Source of the DNA: Lomentospora prolificans
Lineage: Eukaryota > Ascomycota > Sordariomycetes > Microascales > Microascaceae
Direction of reading: 5' to 3'
NCBI GenBank assembly: GCA_029532625.1
Contig: JARFXM010000011.1
Span: 1,302,001 to 1,366,000, forward strand
Length of the DNA stretch: 64,000 bases
The stretch's first letter is position 1; each line of letters starts with the position of its first letter. The translations under genes were made by a program, and so were the position numbers. The notes below the pieces were generated by a model, which worked only from the letters and a program-made list of their open reading frames with translations, searched no databases and was not told the origin of the DNA. Below, piece by piece: positions 34,390 to 44,716 of this stretch.

Positions 34390-36899
34390 TTACCTGAAGC
34401 GAGCCCTGCACCGGCCCATAACCTCGCCTTGGCACACCAGTTCCGCGCTAAACTCTGACCCATCAAGAGTGAGGTAGATATCAAAGTAGACGCGGTAAAA
34501 GGTTCCCTGAGGCGTGTCCATTCGCTCGAAGTCCTTTTCTAGGTTCTTGCGGGAAAGGTCTGACGTCAAGGTGACGACCTCCTTGATGCCTGTAGGATAA
34601 TTAGTATGGCACGCCCCTTTTTAACCATTTCTTCGACGACTCGGGGTGAACACTTACGGGGATCTTTGGTATATTCAGGGCAGACGTCGTCGTCGCAGGC
34701 ATAAAGGATATCCTCGTACATGAGAGTGGCACCAGGGGCAACCTGGCGGAAGAAGGATACCTTGACGGGCTCGCCAATCTTGACCTTTTGGCCCTTCTGC
34801 ACGAAGATCTGACGGGTAAACTTGCATCGGTCCTTGCCGTCGAGGGACGGCACGCGGTAAGCTTCGGGATGGTAGCCCTCCTTGAAGGGCTGTAGGGTAG
34901 CCATTAGATAATGTCGTCGAGCAACACGGTGAGTGATGACACGTTCAGTAATGCCGGCCGTGACGGCACCTTTGACGATGGCTGCGACGGAGTCCATAGG
35001 CCGGACAACCTTGGACTGGAATTGAGGTGGAACGTGGAGTTTGATCTGCTGGAATAGGTACTCGGAGGCACCAAAACCACCCACAACGAGGATGTTCTGC
35101 AGTGTCCTATTCTGTGCTTGAATAGCGATGATCTGGTTCCTCACTAGCTCCAAGATTCGGTTGACCACAGGCTCAAAGCACTGCAGGATTTCCTCGTTTG
35201 TAAACGTCATATAACCCTCTTCAATGCCGGCCTCGGGAAACTCTGCCTCGATACCAACATCCACGGCCCACTTCTGACCGTTGTTTCGGAAATCAGCCTT
35301 AATGCGGTTTTCAAAGTCCATGATGCACTTTGCGTAAACGCGACCGGCGGTCTTGGAGCCATCGGGAAGCTTCATCTTCCGGATTTTGGTGCGAAGGATG
35401 TTACTAAAATTACGGTTGAGGGCTGTTGAACCACATGAATCTCCAGAACCAGCGGTACACTCGGCGACTGTGAAAGGGTTCTCGTCTTCAACCTCATAAG
35501 CGATCAAATCGACCGTACCACCTCCGCAATCTACAATAAGGACGGCGTCATGCACCTTGAGGTTCAGCAAGCCGGTCTTCGAGCAGAATAAGGCAGCGGC
35601 TTCAGGCTCAGAAATGAGTGTGAGGCGGTTGTCATTTTCGTCCCGGAGGAACCCAGCCTGGATGGCAGCCGCACGGGTGGCGGCCTTCCCAGCGTCATTC
35701 CAGATAGCGGGAACCGTAAGGTAGTATCGGATGTTTCTCTCCTCTCGATTGAAGACTTCACCAAGGGTTTTCTGCAGAGCTGAGCGCATAGCTTGACGGA
35801 GCTTGAAAAGATAGTCCGCGGCAACGTCAATTTCTGATTTGCCGGGTGGCAGAGGGGGAAGGTTGATCGGGTCAATATAAGTGTTTCCGCTCAGCATTAG
35901 TTGAAGCTTGAACCATTCGACCTTCTGAACTCCCGGTTTGGGGTATCCTGTAGGAGCCAGGGCGTCGGCGATATCAGGGCCCCAACCCACAACCTTCTGA
36001 TACTGATCATAGTAGAGGACCGTCGGAATCTAAGACGTATAATCGTGGTTAGCTAATCCTGGCAATCCGTGAGATGCGAACTGGGACTTTGTCCAAACCT
36101 TTTGCTTTGTGTAGGAGCCGGCGCCGGGCCACTCGGTAATGATGTCTTCCTTGGCCTCGTTGTTAGTCGCGAAAGCAAAAGCCACTCCGGAAAAGGTAGT
36201 GCCCTATTTGAGGCGAAATTAAGGCGCGGTTAGTTTGGTGGTCTTTACACATAAGACGAGTCTACACATATTGAGGAAGGGGGGTTATTGTACAAAGTCA
36301 ATGCCAACAATCAGCTGAGCTTTGCTTCGGCTGTTGCCTTCCACCTCCGCGGGGTTCCCGGGTCTATGATACTGGGCCATCGGGGCACCGGGTTGCTGCT
36401 GTTGTTGGGGAGGGGGTGGTCCAGGAGGATAGCCGGCAGGCGCACCTCCATACCCGGGGGGCCCGCCCATCGGAGGAGGACCTCCAGGAACCTGGGCATG
36501 AGGAGGGTAGCCAGAAACGGGGGCTCCCGTGTTGATGGGGGGAGGACCTCCAACCATTTGGCTCGGAGGGGTTCGTGTCGGGCCGGGGTGAGCTAGAGGA
36601 CTGGTGCGACCAAGGGGAGGTTGACCGTGGAAGTTGGCCGTATAGCTGGGTGGGCGATTGCCGGGGGGCGGGTGATTCATGGAGACGTTAGAGACAGAAG
36701 CGGCGGAAGAGGATACAGAAGAAGTGGGAGCGTGGCCGGGGGGCGGTTGCGATATTTGAGAGGGAGGAAGCGACAGGCTGGGTTGATGACTGGGCTGGGT
36801 TGCGGAGGGGTCAGAGGAAGACGGCGCACCCTGGATGCTGGCGGTAGATTTCCGTTTACCGAAACCGAAAGATTTCAGGCGCGAGTTCATAGAATTCAT
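34390..36899 (-). CDS. Hsp70-like actin-fold ATPase, HSPA12 type
   Basis: Four exons (36899-36294, 36203-36099, 36029-34658, 34589-34390) give 760 residues. The ATPase motifs of the Hsp70/actin superfamily are clear: phosphate 1 VGIDFGTTFSGVAFAF (spanning intron 1), phosphate 2 LIVDCGGGTVDLIAYE, and adenosine motif ILVVGGFGASEYL. Between them lie YYLTVPAIWNDAGKAATRAA and LISEPEAAA. There is no canonical Hsp70 substrate-binding domain; a shorter beta-rich C-terminus follows, as in the HSPA12 group. The first 185 residues are a Pro/Gly/Gln-rich disordered head (PPGPPPPQQQQQPG, repeated GGPPP). The family is common in filamentous fungi and of unclear biology. Donors GTACAA, GTTTGG and GTAAGT are used, each keeping the frame. 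Canonical chaperone activity should not be assumed. Confidence 0.88.
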
Positions 36900-39519
36900 A
36901 GGTAGAGCACGGAGGGTGGGCGGCGAGGGAATGTGTTTGAGAATCGAGGGAGGGGAAGGACTAACAGAGTATCCAAAGCGTACTTTGGGGGAGGGGAGGG
37001 AGGCGGGGTGAAGGTAGCAGGGGTGTGCAGGATAGGCTTCTTGGAAAGGTCGGCTGTCAGCCGCTTACGGTGTCGGACGGAGGAAGGAACGGTAGACTTC
37101 GAGAGAAAAATCTGGACGGGCGCGGGAGACTCTCAGGACGGCTGACCGAGTCTTGACAGATACGACCTTCTTCTTTTCTAGGACTGCTTCGGAGGGGAGA
37201 TAGGATTCAAAGAAAAAAAAACGGACGGAGCGAAGGGCGATGCAAGGACTGTAAGGACTGCAAGGACGGGCAGGCTCGCGGAGGAGGGGTCATGTATCGA
37301 ATTAGCGGAATGGAAGTGAAGGCGTGCAGGGCTCTCTCTTCCTAAGGTACCTAACCTGGCTTAGGTCCATCACAGCCCTCCCTAGCCTGGCATCTTAGGG
37401 CCTAAACTGATTGAGGGCCGAGTTGGTCAGAGAAAATGGAAACTTATTTGACGGCGGGTGGCTGTATCACAAGCTGAAGGGACTAACGATTTCTCCGCAT
37501 GCCCACTCCGGACTTGATTTGGTCTCGAAAAGTAATGTTCAATGCTCCATATGTTGCTGGGACGTTGAGTGACGCGGTACAACCGTATGCAGTCTTATTT
37601 TAAATGTTACAAGGCTGAACCCCCTTGTAAAAAATTCTGGCAGGATGTACTTGAAGTGGAAGACGGCAGCTTTCTTCCCCCTGCCCCTCTCTTGGCCTGG
37701 GCTGACTCGATGTTGTACGACTCTTCAGAAAGCGTGTCGAGCAAGGTCTCGTCTTGTTGCTTGGGAGTGTTGCCTGTTCTTCCGGTCCGCTTCGTCATCT
37801 TCATCAGAGAATACATCCATGTATGGTTATGTTTTGATGCGAGGCCATACAGTGCTGGCTGGAGGGTTGGCATTTTCCTCGCGATCGGCAGGCGCGCTCA
37901 GTGGACCGGAACGCTGTCGAGCGGAAGCCATGGGTGGTGTGCATTTACTTTGGGAGTTTGGCACAATGTCGCACCAAAGTGGACCTAGGAGAGGGCTGGG
38001 CACTTTGACTGAACCTGTGTGATGATGCGACGATTTTTCGTAGCAGCTGGCAATACACGCCGTATGATCACTTCTGCCACAGATGGCCCCCCTTCTCAAT
38101 GCCTTAATAGTAGAGAAGATCCGAATATGGCTTGAGTTTAAACAAGGTAAAACCACCAGGACTTGGATATCCACGGATGTTAGGCGGAACGCCCATGCTG
38201 CACCTGGTAACTTATCCGACAAGTTGATGCGTAAAGCCTAGGGACCATAATACGAAGAACCTGGAACGCTCGAGTTCACACTGATTGATACACAAGAATA
38301 CAGGAGGAGACAGCTCTCGAGGCCGTCCCAATGTTGCAGGGAATCATTGACGGTTGCAGCCCCCCACTTGAGAACTGTTCACGATTGGAAGGGAACTTCA
38401 TCAATCCAGGACTTTTCCTAGGACTTTGCCCCTCATGCGCGCACGCTTTCCTCATCCGACTAAGCTCACCAAAATTCGTATCGCATCACTTTACGGTGCA
38501 GCCCTAGTACTGGTAACTTGTACCTCCCATGGCATTTGTCAGTGCGGCCTTCTGGCACGCTTGTGTTTAGGCCGTTTTGCTTGGGACGAGTCCTTGAGGG
38601 TGGAGACCGGGGAAAATAAATACATATTATATATAATACGCACGCACACGAACCGTTGCACACTTGCCTTTCCGTTTTGTAAAGAAATCTCCGGTTCCTC
38701 TTGATACTCGGATTGGGCGCCGTGGCTGTGCTTTAAGCAGATCCTTGGGCGCCAGAGTGGAGCCACGCCACGAGATTACCCACCTCGTGGCGTGGCTCGA
38801 AATCCCCAGCCTCCTTTTCACTCAACTAAGCCCAACACCAGCCTCAGCGCAATTTTCTCCCTCTTTGGAGAAGACTAAAGAATACCCCGTGAACTGTGGG
38901 AGGAACGTAGCGTTCAGAGGTGGCTAATAAGGGCCCGCTGATTACCCAATGGATTCCCGTCCGACCGAAGCAAGACATCTGCTAGCTATTTTGCTATACC
39001 ACCGTGTCGTCTAGCGATCCGCGTCTTGTAGGACAGGTTACTGGGAAGAGAATAACTGGCTTTAACCCCTCCATGGATGCTAGGGGCAAGGAGCTTGTTG
39101 CAAGCAGCGATTTGTTGTTCAGGGCACGTGTAATCACCAGCAGTATGACAACTCTCAAGTAATCTGGGGCGGCCACACCATGGGAAAAGCGTGGAAGGTC
39201 TATATTGACGTCTGGAGGTGTTTGGCAGCTAATCTTTTGATTCTTGGACTGCTTGACCATCGACAACGGGCTTTAGAATCTTCTCGCTTCGACATCACCT
39301 ATTACATAGAGATGGCCTTCAAGCATCGTCAATCCCATTTCCAGGGTCCGTTGGCAGCATCGCCATTTACTCAGTGTGTAATAATAAGCCTTGTCTTCGG
39401 CTAGAGTACTTCTGAACAACAGAAGTGACAGACCCAGTTCACGATGATGCAATTCTACTGAGGCTCTATTATGTCGCCAGCGTCAGCACTGGATTTCGCA
39501 TTCTGGGCTGGCTCTTGTC
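36900..39519. other. Gene-poor stretch upstream of the Hsp70-like gene
   Basis: About 2.6 kb with only unrecognised short frames. The first 400 bp form a purine-rich promoter of the Hsp70-like gene. A perfect GC-rich hairpin lies at 38760-38798. The right edge grades into the truncated copia element, whose exact inner end is uncertain. Confidence 0.5.
38760..38798. repeat. Perfect 15-bp inverted repeat (hairpin)
   Basis: Arms 38760-38774 and 38784-38798 are exact reverse complements (gagccacgccacgag and its complement) around a 9-nt loop. It lies in an intergenic stretch, so it is not constrained by coding. Confidence 0.85.
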
Positions 39520-39831
39520 GGTGATCCTCCCCCCAGCACGCTCATATCCTCCGCCTTGTGCCGGAGTGGCTTTCGGCACTTTTTCTATTTCAATACCCCT
39601 GGCTGCGCAGAGCGCATCCATTTGTTCCCAGGCCAAGGGGCCTTCCATGTCGATCCGAATGTATTTCCACCTGATTTGGTAAAGGTTTTAGCTTTTCGCG
39701 AAGAAATCATCGAACTTGCTAACGATATTAACTTCTCCTTTCACTTCTAGTTCCACCCAGGCATAGCCGGAGGCTTCATCAGCAAAAAGGAGCCAGCGGT
39801 TCGTATTATCATCCATAGTTCCAGGCGAGAA

Positions 39832-41640
39832 CTAGTCTACCAGCAGCCGCGTTCCCGGAACGGTTGCGCGGGAGCGGGGGTTTTTGCGGGCGATCACTTG
39901 TTTGGCTTTTGTGATCGCGCACACCTCACAGTCTATCCCTTTCAGGCATTCTCCGACATTTGTGACTCCCAGGGTGTTTTGTGGCAACATTTTCAGGGCT
40001 GCGGATCCCGGATGCCCCATTCTTTGATGCCATATCCGTGGATCGTCATTCGAGGTGTCCCAGCGCGGTTCCTCGCTCTGGCTGCCTTTTTCAGGTATTA
40101 AGGTGATCATTTTTGGTTCTTTCACCTCATTCGGATACATTGGCTGACCTTCTTCGGCCAGTGGCAATATAGTTTCACTTTTTGCCAAATAAGTGTTTTG
40201 AGCTTGCTTTTGCTTATATTTAATCGCGAAAAGGTTTCCGATTAGTTTGTATTTCGCGATAGCCCTTTTCTGCTTATTTGGTCCGCGTTCATCATATAAT
40301 TCTAGGTTTTTTGTATCTAAATAGAGTCCCTTTGCGCGGACTCTTGGGCCACTGATCAGGGTAGTCGGAAATGATGGAATATAGGCCCCTTCCGTGATCG
40401 GGAAGCTCTTGGGACCTGCGAGGTGCTCAGTTGGGGATATGGTGATCCTGCCGAAAGCCTCAATCTTGACTCGGCCGTTTCCAGTGAGTACATATTCTGG
40501 TGTTTCCGGTATCCTGATAGCTGTGAAGCGGGTCGGATCATTCGTGATGCTGATCGATGCACCTGTATCGAACACTATAGAGGCTTCAAGGAGCGATTTC
40601 TGAGTGCCAAGTAGAGCCTTTTGCGGTATAGGATCATATATTGCGATATATCCAGCGTTTTCTCGATCATCCTTTTCAGGTTGCTTACTTTTTCCTTTTG
40701 CAACCCTTTCGATCGATTCCTGGATTAGTTTGGCGATTTTCGGATCCTTCTTCGCCTCTTCCAGCCGCTTCATTTGTTGTGGCCGCTCCTCATATCCACG
40801 AGGGCGTTTTGATGGATGGATCACGAAACAGTTGTCGATACTATGGTTTACGCCAGAGCCATTTTTTAGGAGGCACAGGTAGCAGTCCGCTTTGCGGCGG
40901 CCACTTCGGTCCCTACCCTGAAGAGTTGGCTGGTCTGGCTTTTCAGCACTTGCTAGCATCGCCGTTATTTTAGAAGTGCAGCTCTCAAAGTTCTTGAGAG
41001 AGCCTAAATATTCCTGATACTGGTTCAAGAACTCTGGAAAGGTAGTCCTTTTATATGAAGCTCGGAGTTCTGGGGCCATCGTGCGGGTTATACAATATTG
41101 CGCCCAGCTAGACCTATACTTCCGAGTCGCTTCGCAGAAGTTGTCTTTCGCAACTGGAAGATCTTGTGTGAAGGCTGCGTTATTTGCAACTCCTGTGAGC
41201 CAAGCGAGGGATATATCTTCGATCCATGTTTCCACTGGGTTCCCGCGAGCCGGGCGGTCTAGTACTGCATACCATTTCCGCTCTGCTTGCCGGCGTGCAT
41301 TGGTTTCGGAGACATGACATATTCCTCGTAAGGTTTGGAGAGACTCCCTTGGGGTTTTCGTGTTCTCGAGAGCTTGAGCGAGATGCCCTCTCACTGACTG
41401 CTTTATATGCTTTTGGAGGCTGCTCAGCCTTAATTCTATGCGGTCGCACTCTGCGCGGCGGGTCGTGAGCACATGTTGATCAGCAGTATACAGAGTCATT
41501 AGCTGAGTTCTATATTCTGCCCGCTCACTTTCGAGCGCTTCCCGCCCTGATGCCGTAGCGCGAGTTCTTTGCTCTTCGCTTGATGCCAGTTGATGGGTTT
41601 CATCGAAGATCCTCATCTTCTCCTCGATATATTCGGTCAT
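39832..41640 (-). CDS. Copia Gag-protease-integrase N-terminal polyprotein (truncated)
   Basis: An open frame of 602 residues. Order: helical Gag-like N-terminus (residues 1-230); a knuckle-like CYLC...H...C cluster at about 253-271, with wider spacing than the usual CCHC; a basic helix; the aspartic protease active site FDTGAS at 357-362; then the GAG-pre-integrase zinc region WHQRMGHPGSAALKML and CEVCAITKAKQ; ending LLVD just inside the integrase core, where a TAG stops translation. Downstream in the same frame the core continues (DDNTNRWLLFADEASGYAWV, then another stop, then YIRIDMEGPL and ATPAQGGGYERAGG), so the integrase Asp-Asp-Glu residues can be located although the frame is broken. 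Reverse transcriptase is lost, so the element cannot move alone. The long intact part suggests fairly recent insertion. Confidence 0.88.
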   Translation of the reverse strand: MTEYIEEKMRIFDETHQLASSEEQRTRATASGREALESERAEYRTQLMTLYTADQHVLTTRRAECDRIELRLSSLQKHIKQSVRGHLAQALENTKTPRESLQTLRGICHVSETNARRQAERKWYAVLDRPARGNPVETWIEDISLAWLTGVANNAAFTQDLPVAKDNFCEATRKYRSSWAQYCITRTMAPELRASYKRTTFPEFLNQYQEYLGSLKNFESCTSKITAMLASAEKPDQPTLQGRDRSGRRKADCYLCLLKNGSGVNHSIDNCFVIHPSKRPRGYEERPQQMKRLEEAKKDPKIAKLIQESIERVAKGKSKQPEKDDRENAGYIAIYDPIPQKALLGTQKSLLEASIVFDTGASISITNDPTRFTAIRIPETPEYVLTGNGRVKIEAFGRITISPTEHLAGPKSFPITEGAYIPSFPTTLISGPRVRAKGLYLDTKNLELYDERGPNKQKRAIAKYKLIGNLFAIKYKQKQAQNTYLAKSETILPLAEEGQPMYPNEVKEPKMITLIPEKGSQSEEPRWDTSNDDPRIWHQRMGHPGSAALKMLPQNTLGVTNVGECLKGIDCEVCAITKAKQVIARKNPRSRATVPGTRLLVD

Positions 41641-41943
41641 TGTAAGGAGAGGAGGTGCTTCTGGCGGGTTCCGCGTCCCTTGTGGGTCAACATAGTCCTA
41701 GATTTTGAGGCTTTCTGCCTCGATGCGAATATCTTTTTCCCACTGCACGTAATCCGACTGTTTCGTCAGGATGAAGATTGCAGAGGTGTTGAAGCCGTCC
41801 CGAGAGTCCATTTTATCTTCCTTTTTTGCCTTTTGAGGGCGGAATCGATCTTTTTAGTTTGAGAATTGTTTCTTCAATAGATCTTTGCGATATCGCTGAT
41901 ATTCTTTTTTCAGCGATTCTTTTCGATTTGTTGGAGGGTTTTT

Positions 41944-41954
41944 GGGCTCATAAC
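41944..41954 (-). other. Primer-binding site for a half initiator tRNA-Met
   Basis: Directly next to the LTR, the plus strand reads GGGCTCATAAC. This is identical to the anticodon stem-loop stretch of eukaryotic initiator tRNA-Met, so the element's RNA would pair with a cleaved half tRNA, as in Drosophila copia and Ty5. The match is 11 nt without gap to the LTR. Confidence 0.75.
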
Positions 41955-42162
41955 TGTCGGTGATCCGATATTTTTGGGGGAAGAATTGATTAGGATGACT
42001 TTTGGATTCGGCGAAATATGTGATATTCGACTTATTTTGAATGGGAAGGAATTACCCAAGAGTCATAGATGATTATTCAAAATAAGTCGAATATCACATA
42101 TTTCGCCGAATCCAAAAATCATCCTAATCAATTCTTCCCCCAAAAATATCGGATCACCGACA
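41955..42162 (-). repeat. LTR of the copia element, almost wholly an inverted repeat
   Basis: A 208-bp segment begins TGTCGG and ends CCGACA. Arms 41955-42042 and 42075-42162 are reverse complements over 88 bp with one mismatch (position 41999), with a 32-nt centre. Its adjacency to the primer-binding site identifies it as the 5' LTR. A solo MITE-like insertion at this exact point is a less likely alternative. Confidence 0.75.
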
Positions 42163-44716
42163 GCTCTTGGGTGGGCCCGGTTCAAACTGATTGATCCCTG
42201 CCAGTGCTTTAAGTAAGCTGCAGGGTTCGAATTGCCCTTGCCCCGCAAGACTTAAAACAAGAAACCGCCATGCTGGCATTTTCAGCCAGTCCCAAGGAAG
42301 ACCATGGCAGTTCTTGCTCGGAGCCCCATTGTGAGAGGCTCGCCTGTCGAGGGTAATGATAAATACCCTCTTCCCCGGAAAATTCTCTCTCTTTATTCCT
42401 AGCAATTGCTTCGTAGTGCTCCTCGCGGTTCTCTGTGATCGGGTTTCTTCTGGAGAAGGCTCGTTTCCTTTGTCACTCTCCTCTCTTATCTCCACGTTCG
42501 CACCAGTTAGCGCCCGTGCAAAAGAAAGCTATGGTAACTTGGCGTGAAGTATGATTTGCTGGCGTGAATGAGTGCTCTGCCCCTATCCAACCCGACTGAG
42601 TGCATGCTGGAAGCTTCATCTGTGAGATTTATGAGAGCTAAGGACGTTTGAGGTGGGTAACCTCTTATTCGGTGATCTTAGTTTTCTTGACCGAGATCTT
42701 GCCTAGTTCCCCCTTTTCTTTTAGTTTCTCATTCGCTTCCAAGCCTTGTTTAACACCATTTTCCCCCCTTCCACTCCCCATTCTTTTCTCCCCCCGTTAA
42801 CCTCTGGCGATGCATTGATTTGTTCAATTCCTGCAATACACTCAACTTGAAGGAAGTGCCCAGGGTCAACTTGCTCAGTCTAGTCTTGAGGCCAGTTGCA
42901 TCGGCCGCAACTCGCCATCGAGTGGCTTTCCCTTCCCATCTTGGCCAACCACTGGAGCTAATCGGTCGCTTCTTCATTGCAGGGTGCAGCGAGGGCATCG
43001 GCAGGACGACAGGAATCCGGCCCTTCTTCTAATGGGCCGACCCCACTGCCTCGAGGCAACGGTGCAGCAACACTTGCTACTGAGGAGGGTGCCATCCCGA
43101 CTTTCCGTCGCACCTTTCCCAGATCACCCGAATTGATTAGGGATTCAGAAAAACCCAAACCGCCTCTTGGCTCACCCACCTGGACCCGACTGGATGAGTG
43201 GAAAAGTCAAAGACCCCTTTCAGCCCGTTTCTCGGATAGGAACATAAGCAATTGAACAGAGCTCGTTGTCACGAGGTGAATGCTAGACGATCCGCGACCA
43301 CGCCACTCTGCCCAGCCTCGGGCGACCACACCACTGAGGGCAGTCGGCAAAATTACCGTCAACACGTCTTCCCCAGCAGATAAAGTGGAGGCTGACGCCG
43401 CCTGGCGTCCAGTTGACCCATATCCTCTGGGTCTCAAAGCGGGCGACGAAGCGAAGGCCTGGGGCACCAGTCAGACCAAGGTCCGCCGGAGCTTCGGTCC
43501 ATTTTCGTCGCCCTGTAGTGTTTTGTCCTGTCTTTTTTTCGCCCTCTTGATCCTGGTATGTTTCTCACCGTTTAGCCATCTTTGCTATCCTATTGCGTCC
43601 TAATGCTTCTGGAAATCTCTTGCCGCACCAACCATCCCGCCCCGGGTCACCTTCATGAGCATTGTCATCTCTTCCACATCCCTGTTTGTCTATTCTTTCG
43701 ACTACGGTCGCTACACTGATATTGTCAAGGGACCGTGAAGCGCCATTGTGCTACGCGGGTTCGTCAGCCTTGTGAATCCCTCTTAACCCGCTAAAAGTCC
43801 GTACTACCTGCCACCATATTGTCTTTCGTCCCTCCTCTTCTCGCAGGCCCGTCCAGCGTCACTTCTAATATCGTTCATTTTGGGACAAGCGCCAAGCGGC
43901 GCAGGGTGCTGGTATTGTATCATCTCCGTCGTCAAACCGCCCCAGATCCGCCGAGTTTTACCCCACTCCCATCCACTTTGTCATGATGTTCTCATTGTTC
44001 CTGTTACCCACTATTGAGAGCCTTTGATTTTTTTTTTGGGCTCAGCAAAAGTAATCAGGGTGTACTTGTAAAGTGTACCTGCTTGTGTTACCTGCCTAGC
44101 TCCGAGTGCTATGCAGCGAATGCGACGCATTCAGGACCTCCCGCACCATGCCCGGCCGGCGAAGGGAACGAGCCGCTACATCACCCTCCATTAGCACCTC
44201 AAGCTCATACTCCGCCCCCTTGCCATTGGTGACCTTCCCCACATGAAGCTCTACCCACCATCTTACCTCCCTAAACTCATGTGTTCATGGTTGTTAAACA
44301 CCGGCCCCCCCTCTCCTCCCCCCAAAACACAAATACCATTCCTTATCCACTTTATCCACCCGCTGTGTAGCAAGCTAGCTTTACCCACCTTAAAATCCCG
44401 TTGTACCGCCGCACTGAACCATAGCTCCCAGCTCCACTGCTTCATCTACTTGATTCCTCCCGTTCTGCAAACATTATAAACCTCCAGTCTGCCCTCGACT
44501 GAAGAGATTGCTGATTATCATTGGCTAAATCGCTGCTAGACCTCGCAGTTTTCTCTGCAAGACGTCAGTCGCCTGCGAACATCGGCGAGGTTTATCTCGT
44601 CTCAATTTTCCTTTGGACCACTATTCTCTCCAGCCTCAGAGCTTCTCACTCAGGAGCCTGTGTGCAGAAACCCGGCACCCTTTCCCACTGTCCCACCAAC
44701 GTCGCGAATTCTCACC
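42163..44716. other. Long upstream region of the glucokinase gene
   Basis: About 2.5 kb with unrecognised frames. The last 700 bp are strongly pyrimidine-rich (for example 44300-44340 and 44450-44700), typical of a fungal core promoter and leader. Open frames at 42977-43255 and 43280-43603 have no recognised family and may be leader or upstream ORF material. Confidence 0.5.

Larger units (their letters stand above)
39520..42162 (-). mobile_element. Truncated Ty1/copia LTR retrotransposon
   Basis: Read on the minus strand, the order is 5' LTR (42162-41955), primer-binding site, leader of about 300 nt, gag-protease-integrase frame (41640-39832), then integrase sequence continuing past a TAG stop to about 39520. 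Reverse transcriptase, RNase H, polypurine tract and 3' LTR are absent. The order protease then integrase with no reverse transcriptase before it identifies copia rather than gypsy type. No target-site duplication can be shown because the 3' end is missing. Confidence 0.85.

Noticed and set aside
37569..38022. Overlapping frames of 125-139 residues upstream of the copia element
   Set aside because: Several overlapping frames of similar length on both strands, none with recognisable motifs; no basis for a gene call.
39517..39530. A 12-base match to the LTR end (GGATCACCGACA) at the inner edge of the copia fragment, suggesting a 3' LTR
   Set aside because: It is in frame with the integrase reading (GGRITDK) and the similarity stops on both sides, so it is probably coding coincidence and not an LTR remnant.
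42175..42250. Two TTC-containing stretches resembling tRNA T-arms (GGTTCAA, GGTTCGAA) beside the LTR
   Set aside because: No matching stems or anticodon arm at the correct distance; not a tRNA gene.
42977..43603. Two consecutive plus-strand frames (92 and 107 residues) upstream of the glucokinase gene
   Set aside because: No recognised domain and no convincing splice connection to each other or to the kinase; kept only as possible leader sequence.
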